64,000 nucleotides of DNA from Calocera cornea HHB12733 (GCA_001632435.1 KV423978.1:103149-167148); one strand, 5' to 3'; counted from the first letter of the stretch, positions 11,486 through 24,702 are shown. A program made the numbers and translations. The notes: a model not told the origin generated them from the sequence alone.

Positions 11486-12425
11486 ATGTTCATCATCAAT
11501 TGGTTCTGGGATGTCCTCAGTCAGCTGGGTAAGCCATGTAGTCCTAGATAACGACACACACCCCCTAATGAAGCCCGCTAGGACTACTGCACAAGAACGC
11601 CAAAATCCTCTTCCTCGGCCTCGATAATGCAGGCAAGACTGTAAGTTTTCGAAGATATCGCATCGCGTACCAGATCAGTAAAATATATTGTATAGACCCT
11701 GCTGCATATGCTGAAGAATGATCGCCTTGCGACCCTGCAACCCACCTTGCATCCCAGTACGTAGGATATTTATGTGCTCCGTTGTAGACACACGTTTATG
11801 TCGACGGCAGCCTCTGAGGAGCTCGCAATCGGTTCAGTGAAGTTCACGACGTACGATCTGGGCGGTCATACTCAGGGTAATGTACTCGTGCTAGATCTCG
11901 AGCTTTACCTGACCATCCTGGCATACAGCTCGACGCCTATGGCGTGATTACTTCCCCGAGGTGGACGGCATTGTCTTCCTCGTAGACAGCGCCGACACGG
12001 AACGCTTCGCCGAGTCCAAGGCGGAGCTGGATGCACTGCTTTCTATCGAGGAGCTGAGCAAGGTGCCCTTCCTTATCCTGGGGAACAAGATCGACGCAGT
12101 AGGTGCGGTCAGTGAGGAGGAGCTCCGACACCACTTGGGCCTGTACCAGACGACGGGCAAGGTAAGCCATAATCAAATCTACCCCTTGAGACATATTGAC
12201 ATGTGACGTAGGGGAAGATACCCCTGAAAGATATCCGCCCCATCGAGCTCTTCATGTGTTCCGTTGTCATGCGGCAGGGCTATGGAGAGGGTACGTGCAA
12301 TAATGCGACTGCTAATCTGCATTGTTTGACATTATTTTCAAACCAGGATTCCGTTGGCTCTCACAATACGTGAGTGCAGTCATAAACTATGTCTTAATAG
12401 TATCTGATTCTTTTTTCAGATGTAA
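11486..12425 (+). CDS. SAR1: Small GTPase Sar1 (COPII coat assembly)
   Basis: Multi-exon gene with the hallmark amphipathic N-terminus [15 protein letters not shown], which inserts in the ER membrane on GTP binding. GTPase motifs are in order: GLDNAGKT (P-loop, the Lys-Thr codons meet across an intron), TLHPTSEEL (switch I with its Thr), DLGGH (switch II, with the Sar1/Arf His), and NKID (guanine specificity). The last coding exon is tiny: SQY joins to an ATG-TAA pair after the intron ending at 12419, giving the C-terminus RWLSQYM. The expected length is about 190 aa. It recruits Sec23/24 to start COPII budding. Introns are dense (about one per 60-150 nt of coding sequence). Confidence 0.93.
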
Positions 12426-12777
12426 ACACGTATTGGAAGCCATCACCCTTGAAGTGTGAGCGTGTTCAGCATACTCGGTTGTCTTACATTTTCGGACCCC
12501 GTACAATGCTCTCTCCTGCCGTTACCCTTGCGTTGCTTTAGCTATACTACCGTTCAATAAACTTGCGAAACACAACAGTCCGTTCCCGTCGCATTAGTGT
12601 AGTAGTGAAGCCGGCGAGTGCTCGTGGCCTTGCGCAGCATGCATCAGTGACGTGTATTCCCGGTGGTGCACAGCACGGCGAGGCTGGCGCGATGGTACAA
12701 TAACCAGCGTCAAAGCCCCAGTTTGCATCCCTCACTCTCTTCCACTCCCCCACTCGTTTATCTGTCCATCTTGCAAT

Positions 12778-13854
12778 ATGCCGACAGCTCAGTTTGCCCC
12801 ACCCGAAGGTGCCCCGCCACCCCGCGTCCTCCATCTCCCATATTTCACCCCAGACGAATGCCGTCGTTTCGCCGTCCGCGGATGGGCGCCTCTCGACCTC
12901 ACACTTGGTGCATCTCCTATCGGCGGCGTGCCTGTGGACGAGTTCGTGCAAGCCTTCAGCGCCCTCTTCGACGCATCTGCCTCCTTCTTCGACGCCCCTC
13001 TGCCCTACAAGGAACGTTTTATCCGAGGAGTCGAGGGTTCCGAGGATGGCTTCAACCGGGTTCAGGGCGAGAAGGAGATGATCACCATCCGGACCGGAGA
13101 CACAACCCCGGATGGCGTTCGAGAGAAGGCTGCGGCGTGTTGGGATCTCTGTGGCACAATTATGCTGAATCTCATCGATGAAATCTCAAGCAGCCTCTGC
13201 TTAGAGAATACCGATTTACACGACATGGTCGAGCCTTGTGCGCGCCTTCCACCATCTGGCGACCGAGTTGCAACACTCTTACGCATGTTCTGTTACGAGC
13301 GAGGGGCTGGGAAACCCCTTGGCAATGAGCCTGGATTGAGTGATCGTCGGATCGTTGCAGAACGCCATCGTGATCTGGGTTTACTCTCCCTAGTGGTCGG
13401 GTCGTCACCTGGATTGGAGGTCTGGGACCCGTATGCCAGTGCGTGGTATGCGATCGAGGAGCATCGAGCGGAACCCGGAAAACTCACGGCCACGATTCTT
13501 GCGGGGGAAACGCTCGCCCGCCTGACGAATCACAAGTACAGCCCAGGCGGGCACCGCGTCGTTGTCTCCGACTTGGACACGAGCCCTTATCGATTCAGCC
13601 TGGTATACGCCCTCCGAGCTCACCACCCTGTCCAACTGGACACCGCACGACTGACCACAGCTATCACCGGCCCATTCGTGCATCCTCTGACAGCCAAAAC
13701 GGCTGGTGAGCTCTATGATCAAATTTCGAATGCGCACTTTAACATCAACGCCGACGTGAACCAACGCCGCAAGCAGGAAGAGCGCTTGAAGATGTTACGA
13801 CAGCAATCAGTAGGTGTGGTGGTGGGAGCAAAGGAATTTTCTTCGAGCGGCTGA
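12778..13854 (+). CDS. 2-oxoglutarate/Fe(II) oxygenase, isopenicillin-N-synthase-like
   Basis: Single exon, 358 aa from the ATG at 12778; the longer upstream reading starts in unrelated leader sequence. The fold is that of the IPNS/flavonol-synthase-like family. A DIOX_N-like half ends near KAAACWDLCG, then the jelly-roll core. The metal triad is visible: His197 and Asp199 in ERHRDLGLL, and His259 in GGHRVVVSD. The 2OG-binding Arg follows in the RFSLVYALR strand (about residue 272). GLEVWDP is the conserved strand between the metal ligands. It is probably a soluble cytosolic enzyme. The substrate is unknown, and no biosynthetic cluster surrounds it. Confidence 0.85.
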   Translation: MPTAQFAPPEGAPPPRVLHLPYFTPDECRRFAVRGWAPLDLTLGASPIGGVPVDEFVQAFSALFDASASFFDAPLPYKERFIRGVEGSEDGFNRVQGEKEMITIRTGDTTPDGVREKAAACWDLCGTIMLNLIDEISSSLCLENTDLHDMVEPCARLPPSGDRVATLLRMFCYERGAGKPLGNEPGLSDRRIVAERHRDLGLLSLVVGSSPGLEVWDPYASAWYAIEEHRAEPGKLTATILAGETLARLTNHKYSPGGHRVVVSDLDTSPYRFSLVYALRAHHPVQLDTARLTTAITGPFVHPLTAKTAGELYDQISNAHFNINADVNQRRKQEERLKMLRQQSVGVVVGAKEFSSSG

Positions 13855-13998
13855 CGCGCTGCAATGTCACGAACAGGACATGGACTTCGAAGATACAGTG
13901 GTGCACAAGGGGACCAGGTGCTATTGTAATCATATCAAAGCCGGAGGACTTCGAAGGCCGATCAATCACTTGCAATTTAGCGTCTAATTACACGTCTA

Positions 13999-14816
13999 TC
14001 ACAGTACGCCTTTCGTGCTCGGCACATCATTGCCGCCAGTCCGCTCAACAGCCTGCTTCAGAGCAAGTGCCAGCGCTTTGAAGGCGGATTCGGCTCTGAT
14101 CCTGCGTTAAATGGGTCCAACAGATCATGAACAAAGCACTCACCTGTGGTGATCATTCTCGCCCCTCAACACATCCACGTGCATTGTCACCCCTGACGCC
14201 ATCGCAAACGAGTGCAGTAGATGGGGGATCATTTCTGTTGACAGATCGCCGATCTTTTCTCTCCGGAAACCAAGATCTGTTACGCAGAAGGGGCGAGATG
14301 ATATGTCCACCACTGCCCGAGCGAGCGCCTACAGAAATAAGTATTGTTAGGGAACCGACGGGAGAAGATCTGATAAAGCAGGCTCACTTCATCCAACGGT
14401 GCAAACCCGGTTCCATATCTTTTGATACCTCTTCGTTCTCCAACTGCCTTCTTGAATGCTTCGCCCAGAGCCAAGGCTGAATCTTGTGCAGCGGAATAAG
14501 CATCGACACCAGCATCGAGCAAGAAGGACTCATCTGCAGTGTGGTGATCGTCAATCCAGAGATCGCCTTTACACTTCATTCTTAGAGACATGCCTCCATG
14601 CTTTGCGAGAGCATGATACATCTAATCTTTGTGAGCCAGGTGCATGCTGCCAGAAGGACTCGGCAACTCAACGTGGTCGAGGAACCCAATGCCAGTGGAG
14701 ACTTCGATGTCTTGTTTATCAACACCTGGGATAGTGTCCAGTTGCAAAAATACCTCAATCTCGGTTTCGTTCGTCTTTCTGGCGATCGTAGCAGAACGCG
14801 GTGATGAGTCCGTCAT
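13999..14816 (-). CDS. HIS3: Imidazoleglycerol-phosphate dehydratase (histidine biosynthesis)
   Basis: Exons read from right to left: 14816-14673, 14621-14534, 14482-14388, 14328-14144 and 14095-13999, 609 nt (202 aa). The Mn-binding signatures are intact: [23 protein letters not shown] in the centre, and a second cluster, [15 protein letters not shown], at the C-terminus. It catalyses the sixth step of histidine synthesis. The segment 14483-14533 behaves as an intron because removal restores [14 protein letters not shown]. Its first base is A, not G (CAG/ATGAGT), while the end is a normal CACAAG. The segment is 51 nt with no stop, so it could instead be retained as a 17-residue insert. The gene and activity are clear; this junction is not. 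Confidence 0.9.
14483..14533 (-). other. Intron-like segment in HIS3 with A at donor position 1
   Basis: The segment spans 14483-14533 on the minus strand. The donor reads CAG/ATGAGT, a perfect fungal consensus except for the first base. The acceptor is AAG. The other three introns of this gene have GT donors. Splicing it out gives the family-conserved sequence around the metal site; keeping it adds 17 residues with no stop. Confidence 0.6.
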
Positions 14817-15047
14817 GGTGGTCTACAGTGGAAGAAAGGAGTGGAGAGGTGACAGGTGGCACATCGTCTCCTTCGAAGCGTTTCGGGAGAACAGGACCCT
14901 GCTGACAACTGTATGCGATGACACGCTGGCTCGCACCGCGGAGAACGCGGGGGTCCATTGTACAATCGCGCACAGGGTACGATGGGAGGTTTGTTGCTAC
15001 ATTGTGCTATATAGACTACAGAGTTTACAGGCCATGGTCCTGGAGGC

Positions 15048-17601
15048 TCATCTCCGAAGGGCCCCTAACGGATCTAAACTTTCCGACCGCTCCCCTGCTG
15101 GAGTCGCAATCGCTGCAGTTGCCCCCTCCCTTGCGAGGCTGACACTGTATCCAGTGGGCTGCATCTTCGGTATGTGAGACGCTTGCGTTGTCCGCGGAGA
15201 ATTAGGATGCGAGACAGGAATCGCAGGCTGAAGAGGCCCTATATGGTTCCTCGGCACGGTTTGCCTAGCTGGGTAGGGAACTCGAGGAAGGCTGCCCGTG
15301 ATTGTACTAGGCTTGTGAGTGACAGTGTCATGTGAGCATTCGGTGACCCCTAAATTGTCTCCCAAGCCACCATCTTTGACAGCGTCCTGGGACCCCGCAA
15401 GGATCGCAGGCAGTTGAGCCACACGGGTCTTGGGCTGTATTGGCTCCAGACGGGATGCATTGAAGTCCACCTTGCGTAGCAGGACATCGCGAACGTGTTC
15501 CATGGTTCGCAGCGCATGTTCTCTTGACTCTCTGGTCGCCTCCGTGTCGTTCAAAACAGACAACGTCCACGCCATGGCAGAACCCAGGCGCTCCTGCTCA
15601 CTGTATAATCGCGAAAGACGATCTTGTTGAGAGGGGGACGGCCCTTCGGTGGTGGACGTAATGGAAGACCATAGAGGTACGGGTTGAGTCGTGAACGACC
15701 GGGAGATGTTAGACGTTAAGTCGGGAAGGCCCTTCTGCAGTGATGTGTAAGAAGTCTTGCTCGGGATCAAGGTTGGGAGCACATAACCATACCCGCAATT
15801 CGGCAACAGTGGATAGAAAGGCTCGGTTTAGGGCAACCGTGTCCGCGCGGTCCATGAGGCTCTTTGCTATCAGCTCCGTGAGGCCTGGCGCGACTCTTTC
15901 GTAATGGCCATCCGTTCGAGGTGCCATCTCTCTGTGCCTGGTAGGGACTTGTTTTGGGGGATCCCGAGGGCTTGCCTCGATCGGAACGCCGAGCACATCA
16001 CGATTCTGCAACATGACCGTCACTCCCGACGTGGGCAGAGCGGTCTCGCGGAGGAACAGAGCCTGCTTGACGAGGAGGGATGGTACTGTGGGATTCAAGG
16101 AGGGATAACGAAGCAGGTAAGTCAGCAACATTGAATAGTCGTCAGTGGCGAGCACTGCCGCAACTGCAGCATCAGCATGTTGGCCCAAGCAACGGCTTAA
16201 ACACTTACATTGATTTCTGATGCGGAGAAGCATAGCTACACAGATCCATTCGGCAAGCTGCAATGAAGCGTCGGCTGCTATGAGAGAGTCCCAAATGGCC
16301 ATCGCATCCGGCAGGTCGAACTCTCTCGTGAATAAAAGGCGTAGCCAGCGTCTACAACAGGGCATAAGTGTTGGTCACATTTGACCCAGGCTATAGAACT
16401 TACATTCCGTACATCTGTGGCTCGATGCCAGCTGAATCGAGCCGAGCCCACAAAGCAGGATCGACAGATCTCAGTATTTGGCCTTGCATGTGGCGGCATA
16501 TGTTCACGATTGGGGCAACCCAACCTTCCCCGGACCGGGATGCACTCTGTTGCCTTGGCTCCCGCCATTCGTACCAGCGACCCGCGCCTTCCATAAGAAC
16601 ACGGAAAATAGCATAAACATCTGCTGAAACGTGGTCCCGTGTGCAGAATTCCAAGGCCTCGCTGTCCGATACGTTATTGCCAGAGAGAGAGTCGATATCC
16701 ACCACCATGAGAACGGCGCCGGCAAGCTCATGCATGCCTTGGCGGTAGCCAATCAGGGGATGTGTCAGACAATACAGAAATAGAATGTCCGTTAGGTTCT
16801 CTTGGATATCTGTCGACGTAAAATAGGAAACCTCGGGAAAACTAGAATGAGGTTCGTCAGTTGGTTAATCAAGGGCGTGGGGGATTATTGAACTACGTAC
16901 ATTCGCTCGACATCTTGACGGATCACTTTCCTCAATTCCAGGTCAGCAAACCACTGCTGCCACGGATTCTGTGCAAGATGATGAAAATGAATACTGAGTA
17001 TAGTGCAAGGAAACCTCACTTCAGCATCGAGGCTCAATGGGTTGTTCTTCTCCCATCCACCCGAGTCCACAGGATTCTCCGCTTGCCGTGGACCCGATGA
17101 GCGACTTTGTGTGCGGGAATGAGGGAATGGGGTCCCATCGGGCGCTCTGAGTCGCTTTGTCGACAACTTCGAGTATGCCTCGCGGGCCGTTCGTAGTTCA
17201 GACAGACAAAAAGAGACCCTGACGGTGTCACCGTCCACAAGAGGGGAGCCCGGTAACAGAAAGAACTGATGGCCATAAGAAAACATCCTGCTACAAACAG
17301 ACTGGTCCCATACTTTCCACAGCAAGCTCCGTCCGACGCGTCTATCACCGGTGAACAATGAAGACAACGTATTGCCTTGTTTGGAATTGCAGAATTGACC
17401 CAACCGCCCGCTTATGACGGTCTCTCGAAGACTTGAAACGGACAAATCATTACGGAACACATTGTTGAAGGCGAGCCTTTCAGAGCGTGCGCGACTGCCT
17501 CAGCACGCGACAAGTGAAGGAAAGTAGGAGCGTTAGGCGCACAATATCTCATGTGGCAAGGGCCGATCCCACAGTTCAGGCTGGACATCGCCCTCATCCA
17601 T
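15048..17601 (-). CDS. TBC-domain Rab GTPase-activating protein, TBC1D5-like
   Basis: Multi-exon gene; the start MDEGDVQPELWDRPLPHEI at 17601 is joined by an intron to LLAFNNVFRNDLSVSSL. The TBC domain shows LLWKVW, WQQWFADLELRKVIRQDVER (IxxDxxR arginine finger) and YRQGMHELAG (YxQ glutamine finger). It continues in FDLPDAMAIWDSLIA, typical of the domain end. The insertion between the first block and WQQW, and the long low-complexity C-terminal tail (residues after ELRKGLPDLTSN), are as in the TBC1D5 group. Both catalytic fingers are present, so it should be an active Rab-GAP. TBC1D5 acts on Rab7 with retromer; that partner is inferred here. It is divergent from MOT1 over a 270-bp spacer. Confidence 0.82.
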
Positions 17602-17870
17602 GGCACTTGATGCAAGATTGAGATATACTGTCTTTCTCCCGGTTGTCAGAGGTCTGCGGCAAAGGACGGAGGGACCAGCCGGGACAGGGACGTGCTGAGT
17701 CCGGCCCCTAGACGGACGCAAAATGAAAACGTCGAAATACGGAACCAATCGCGTGCTGGACGAGAGATATATAAAACCAGGCCCTCATTGGGGGCCCAGC
17801 TCGTCCATTAACCCGCGGGGGCGAGTCCGCACCCGGCAACTGATTCCGTCGACTCCCAGCCTTAGGTCAC
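17602..17870. promoter_or_regulatory. Divergent promoter between the TBC gene and MOT1
   Basis: 269 bp separate two divergent starts. A TATA-like stretch (AGATATATAAAACC) lies at about 17765, about 100 bp upstream of the MOT1 ATG. Confidence 0.45.
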
Positions 17871-20800
17871 ATGTCGCGGTGCGTGCAGCAACTTCATTAC
17901 CGTCACGTGGTTGACTTATATCTGCATTTCCACCCTGGCAGACTAGATCGCCTTCTTACCCTCCTAGAGACGGGCTCCTCCGCCGAGATCAGGGCAACAG
18001 CCGCAGATCAAATCGGGCAGCTTGCTGCCAAAAGCATCAGAAGAGACGCAGGCGTTGAAGATGTGCTTCTGGACGCTGGCAAGGTCGTCGTCGGCAGCAG
18101 CAGTGCGACGGAGGACTGGCAAGAGGTCCTGAGCGTCGCTGGCCGGGTTCGTCCGTAACATACTTTCTATCATTGTTTACTCACTCTCGACCGCGACACG
18201 GCAGGTTCTTCCATATCTCCGGTCAAAGTCCTCCGAAACTCGTACTGCAGCGGCGCGAGCTCTTTCCCAAATCTCCTGTCTCGTCCCTGTGTGGTCGCCG
18301 TACGAACACGCGCTACCAGACTCAGAGAGTGACCGTATCTCTGAGCCACCGTTTCCGGCATTCTCCCTTGCGAATGTCCTGCGTGGATCTCCATTGCTAC
18401 TCGCAAGTTCTGGTGAAGAGTATGGAAAGGGTCTCTGGCTTGGGACGCCAGCGGATGTCGAACGTGCACGCAAGGAAGCTCTTGGTCGCCTGGGTCTTGG
18501 CTTTCTGGAAGCTGTTGATGGAGAGTGGACAGAAGCTCTCGTCCAGCACGAGGATGTCAAGTTGGAAAACGGGTCGGACGATAGACTAGACGTCGACCCG
18601 GATTACGATGTCGCTAAGTCCGACTCCCCTGCTCGTGCTATGCATTCCGATATCCCGATCAAGCGATCGCCAAGCACGCTCGGATCCAGCACCAAGTTCT
18701 CCCCGGCAACATCTCCCGGTCCAACTTCACAGAGCCTACCTGTCGATTCTGATATCAAATCGTCGCCGTCTCCAGCGCCTGAGGTTGGGGCAGCGGGCCT
18801 GTCTGCCAGAGAACTCAATCGCTTGAAGAGGAAGCGCAAACCCGGGAATACGGGGATTGTTGCCACGGTAGCAAGCAAGTCAGGTGGTGCACCCCATAAC
18901 AAGTGAGCCCCCGTCAAAGATCCTTCCATTCAGCTCATGGATCCTGTGTAGAGTACGTGTCGTCGCATCCCAAGCAGACGGGAATCCGGAGGCCCGACCA
19001 ATTCCAGGTCTACATGATGATGTCAAGAAGCTGGACCTGACGTCACCGCCCGTGGATGACCAGTCGGCAAGTGGTGGCCCGGTTGCCGTCAAAGAGAATG
19101 CCAGCAAATCAGCACGTGCGCTTACTGTTCCCGAGGGAGCGTGGGTGTGGCAGGGTGTTGTGGATATCCTCGAGATCGATCTTCTAAATCCGAATTGGGA
19201 AGTGCGCCATGGCGCAGCGTTGGGTTTACGAGAGGTTGTGAAAGCTCAGGGAGGTTCGGGAGGCATGCGCAGTAGGTCCTTTTGACGACACGATACCGAA
19301 CATGTCTCACAGTGTGAATACAGTTAACTTCCCAGTGGAGCAAAACGGCTACGAGCATGAGCGATGGTGCAACGACATTGCTGCAAAATTGCTTTGCGTC
19401 TTCGCACTCGACCGTTTCGGCGATTTTGTCTCCGACTCAGTGAGCACAGGCATATCCGTGAGAGGCAGGGATGATATTAACACCCACACAGGCTGTAGCT
19501 CCTGTGCGCGAGACAGCATCTCAGTGCTTGGCCTCTCTTCTCCTACATATGCCGCTCCGAAGCGTTCATCATGTGCATGGAATCCTGCTGGACATGGTGC
19601 ATCAGAGGTTCTCCTCTAACGATGCCAACGAGATCTTCAGCAAATCGTCAAAGCAAGGTCGTTTCGAGCGGCGCATATGGGAGGTCATGCATGCCGGGCT
19701 GCTTGGAATCAAGTATGAGGTGGCCGTCCGGAGAGATCTGATTGATCCAGATCATAATGGCCAAGACGTTCTGAAGAGCGTTGTAGATGCTGCTACAATA
19801 GGGTATGTTTGCCAGAACTTCTCTGTTCACCGCGCTCACCATCTGTAGACTGAAGGATCCCAACGATGACGTTCAATCAGAGGCGGCTTCCTGCCTACTC
19901 CCTGTTGTGGCTGAGCTCATACAGCACCTTCCTACGTACTTGGAGGTCGTACTGAATATTCTTTGGGATGCCTTCGTTGACTTGAAGGACGATCTCGGAT
20001 CCAGCATTGCCGCTGTGATGGAGCTCCTCGGTATTTACTTCATCTGCTTTACTGCGCCGTGCTTACCTGTTTACCAGGCAAACTGATGTCCTTCAATGAA
20101 GTAATTGCGGTGGTGATTCGTGATGACGCTGAGTGTGCAAGGGTTCAGATCAGTCGATATGATTTCTGACAACACAATAGACATCCTCTTCGTTCGCGTG
20201 TCTCTACGTTGTATCCCCTCTTCAGACACACGTTGCCGAGTGTCCGACTCTCTGTCGTCAGGACCCTCCAATCGTTTCTGAATATTCCGGCACTCTCGCC
20301 AGATTGGATATCTGTGCCCCTGCTGCGATTGTTGTTCCAGAACATTGTCTTGGAAGAACGCCGAGAAATACGCGAGTCAAGTCTTGATGCTTGGCGCTCA
20401 GCTATTCGACTCCTGAAGGCCAACACCAAACTGGAAGACACTGCACAAGCGGCATTGCAATCCTGGTTCGAATTGGTCTTGAGCCCGCTCGGCACTCCAA
20501 TCGATGCATCGCTACTTCTCTCAGTCACTACGAGCGGGCGAGACACGGCCTCCGCGTACAATGTGGATAAAAGTATGCTCGCACAGGACTTTTCTCTCAT
20601 TTCCGTCGATGCGATCCTCCAAGGTCGACTAGCAGGAGCAGGAAGCATAGCATTTCTTATGCATGAATGGTCCGAAATGGTAATTGAATTCAATGTGACC
20701 GAAGCTCCTGCCTGACGCCTACATCTTCCGTAGTCCCTGGACTTGACATTCTCGCCTTTGTTGGATCACTACGTCAAATCTCCCAGTGCCTTCCAGAGAA

Positions 20801-23800
20801 GCATGTCCGCCATTATCGTAGAAGAATGGGCGCGCTTGTGCGACGATCTCTCACCGTGCGGCGCTCAGCTCACAACGTCTCCTCTGGCCACTTCATTGGG
20901 CGAGCAACTTCTGAACAACCTGGAGGCTGGTCCTTTGCGATCATACTACGAAATGACCACAGATCTGTCTCGCCTGCGCGCTGAAAGTCAGGCTCTGTTG
21001 GACGCATTCCGCAAAGACCCAAAGATTCCCAAGGACAAAGTCCCAAGCCTGCCCTTTGCAGATGCTACCGATGACCGGCCTATGGTAGAAGCTATCCGTG
21101 ACGTCGTCGGGCCAATATTCGAATCCCTGAAACCCTTCCTTCTTCGCAAGAAGAAGGACCTTTCAACCTTAGAAGACAAGCGACAGCTCCTTAGTGCCAG
21201 CCTCAGCAGGTATACCGCGAGGAGGGACGAGTTTGATGTGCGGTTACTTGCATCGGTGGGCAGTGCGGCCGTCGCCATCGGAGTGGTCCCATCGCGCCTG
21301 AATCCTCTCATTCGAAGCTTAGTAAATGGCGTGAAGGTATGTACACCGATAATATACCATTGGACACTCGCTCATGCTGTTACAGTCCGAAAAGAACGAA
21401 GAATTGCAATCTCGCTTCGCCAGGGCTATTGCCACGTTCATTCGACATGGATCACTGAATATCACACCAGTACCGAGTGCAGTCAGTGGCAAGGTTGTAA
21501 AAAATCTCTGCACGTTCCTGTGTCAGGATGATTCCCGAACCCCGCTCTTCGACAGTCGACTGAGGGAGGGTATCCTTACTCTGCTGCAGGGTAGTGCGAC
21601 ACTCAAACAAGCAAAGAATAAGGACGAAGAAAGCGCTGCCATCACAGAGAGTAGCCTGAAGCTGCAGAGAAGGGGCTGCGAGTCGGCATTGAGACAACTC
21701 GCACAAGCATTCGGCCCCGATCTTGTTGAAGGCGTCCCTGCCCTCTGGGAAGTGATGGCAGATAATCTTGTTCAGACGTTCAGCGACGGTGAGATGGATC
21801 GATAGTCCGTTGTTGTGATGCTGACCGGTTGTATAGGGAATAGCGACAGCAAGATAGACCTCGATAACAGTGTCGGCCAAGGCATCATAGACTCGTTTGA
21901 GGTCCTCAGCACCGTGGTCAGCAGCATGCATCCCAGTCTCCACCCTCGTATCGCGAGCTTATTGCGCTTGGTAACTCAAGCCGCGAGAAGCACTTTCGCG
22001 GTTGTTCGCTCCTCAGCCGCCGCTTGTTTTGCCGCATTATGTGATGTTCTCACCTCGGAAGGCATGCATTGTTTGATCGAAGACGCGCTTCCTTTCCTCG
22101 GCGATCCCAAGGTCGTGACCAACAGACAAGGTGTCATTGAGATGATTTCGAGTAAGCTCTCAGTGTGCGTCGTGGATTAGACCTCACACGTCTCAGATGT
22201 ACTCGATCGGCTGGGAGTCAAGACGTTACCCTATATCATCTTTCTTGTGGTGCCCATACTGGGCCGTATGAGTGACGTGGACGATAATGTGCGGCTGCTC
22301 GCCACGAACGTGTTTGCGTCGTTGGTCAAGATGGTCCCACTGGAGGTGCGTATGCCAAAGAGCTCCCGTTAATTGGTATTGACTATCAACAGTCTGGATT
22401 GCCAGATCCCCCCAATTTCTCGCCTGATATGCTTCAACGGCGTTTTGCTGAAAGGGAATTCCTTTCGCAGTTGCTAGATGGAAGTAAAGTCCAAACTTAC
22501 CCAATTCCCGTCTTGATCAAGGCGGATTTGCGTCCTTATCAGCAGGAAGGTGTCAACTGGCTGGCATTCCTTGGAAAGTATCACCTCCATGGTATTCTGT
22601 GTGATGGTGAGCAGGCAATCTTGTTCGCATCCTGGTCTAAAGAAGTGTAGATATGGGGCTCGGCAAGACGTTACAATCCATCTGCATTCTGGCAAGTAAA
22701 CATCACGAACGGGCGGAGCGATACGCAAGCACCAAATCTCCGGATTCTGTGCATCTGCCGTCTCTTGTCGTATGTCCGCCGACCTTGATTGGTCACTGGC
22801 ATCACGAAATTCTCAACTATACCACCAATCTGCGTCCTATCCAATATACCGGCAGCTCTAGGGATCGACAGGCCATTCTTGGGTCATTGTCTAAATACGA
22901 CGTTGTTATTCTGTCGTACGATGTTATACGTAACGACGTCTCAGATCTTACGCGATTCAATTGGCATTATTGCATCCTCGATGAAGGGCATATCATCAAG
23001 AACGGGAAGGCCAAAATCACCAAAGCAGTCAAGCAGATCCATGCTGAACATCGCCTAATTCTCTCCGGGACGCCAATCCAAAACAACGTGCTGGAACTCT
23101 GGAGTCTGTTCGATTTTCTTATGCCTGGGTTCCTCGGTACAGAACAGGCCTTCAACGAGCGTTTTGGGAAGCCTATTCTTGCTAGCCGGGATAAGAAAGG
23201 ATCGGCCAAACATCAAGAAGCTGGCAAGCTCACTAGTCTGTAATTCCGTTCCTTTCACTGACAATTCATCCCACAGGAATCTTGGCCCTGGAAGCTCTGC
23301 ACAAGCAAGTCCTACCCTTCCTCTTGCGTCGTTTGAAAGAGGACGTCCTGAAAGACCTACCTCCAAAAATCATTCAGGATTACTATTGTGACTTATCGGC
23401 ACTCCAGCAGTCTCTCTATGACGACTTCTCCAAATCCCAGGCTGGGGAAGAGGCAATCCAATCTGCTCAAGGTGCAGGATCAAACAAGCAGCATATCTTC
23501 CAGTCGCTACAGTATCTGCGCAAGCTCTGTAATCACCCTGCGCTTGTGCTAAAGGGGTCTCTCCCAAACATACTATTCCATGGCAGGCCTATCAAAACAG
23601 ATGATATTCGGAAATTGGAGAACGCACCCAAGCTTCAGGCTCTGAAGTATGTACTGCACCCCGTTTCGCAACGAGCGCAGGGTGATCTGATTACAACCAC
23701 AGACAGATATTGACCGACTGTGGAGTCGGGACGCCCGATGTGGACGAATCATACGCACCGGCGCCGATGGCGCCCACTTCACAGCATCGAGTGCTGATCT

Positions 23801-24487
23801 TCTGCCAGATGAAGCAGATGATTGACATCATAGAGAATGACCTCTTTAAGGCGACGATGCCGGGTGTTACGTATATGCGGCTGGACGGTACGACTGAAGC
23901 TACAAAGCGACACGCGATAGTACAGACGTTCAACGCCGATCCCACGATCGATTGCTTGCTCCTGACAACTCACGTTGGTGGTCTGGGTTTGAACCTCACA
24001 GGTGCCGATACGGTCATCTTCGTGGAACATGATTGGAACCCTATGAAGGACTTGCAGGCGATGGACCGTGCACATCGGTTGGGACAGAAGAAGGTGGTGA
24101 ATGTCTATCGCTTAATCACAAAGGGAACGCTGGAAGAGAAGATAATGGGGTAGGTGTATCGTCTTGTGCATTTTTGAAGAAGTTGCCGCTGATTGGACCG
24201 TCTCCCTTTCCTTCCATAGGCTACAGCGCTTTAAGCTCAATATCGCAAACACCGTGGTCAATCAGCAGAATACGGATCTCACTTCGATGGATACAGAACT
24301 GGTGCTCGATCTTTTCAGACGAACGACCGACGAGGAAGATACGGCGTCCAACAAACGCAGAGCAGAAAAGCCAAAGGCAGGCTCAGCATCTCAAAAGAAC
24401 GTTCTTGAGGGCTTGGACGAGTTGCCAGCGGAAGATGAATACGCTGGCCAGGACTTCGCTTCATTTATGAGCACTCTGAAACGTTAG
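17871..24487 (+). CDS. MOT1: Mot1/BTAF1, Snf2-family TBP-removing ATPase
   Basis: A large multi-exon gene. Exon 1 is only eight coding bases; joining it across the intron gives MSRLDRLLTLLETGS, the conserved Mot1 start. The N-terminal two thirds are HEAT-type repeats that embrace TBP (GAWVWQGVVDILEIDLLNPNWEVRHGAALGLRE spans one). The C-terminal Snf2 ATPase has motif I DMGLGKTLQS, motif II DEGH (the Mot1-type variant of DEAH), motif III LSGTPIQNN, the DFLMPGFLGTE block, and motif VI QAMDRAHRLGQKK. The protein ends DFASFMSTLKR. Mot1 uses ATP to strip TBP from DNA and redistribute it between promoters. The expected length is about 1900 residues. All key ATPase residues are present. Confidence 0.94.
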
Positions 24488-24702
24488 AACGGCAGGGATC
24501 GCGAGTATTCTCGTGCGTGGAAAAGTATATTCCACCACCAATCGAGAGCCTCACTTGTATCGATAGTGCATTAACCATACCAAAGTTAGCTACAGTCGTT
24601 ATGCGGGGCCACATCACTTATTACCTCACGACAGGTTTGATAATCGATCCGCACAGCGAAAGCGATGGCATGGCAGTCAGATATTCCACTTCGTGGGAAA
24701 CA
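24488..24702. other. 3' flank of MOT1
   Basis: About 215 bp between the MOT1 stop and the second 18-nt array. Short ORFs only, no recognisable feature. Confidence 0.4.
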
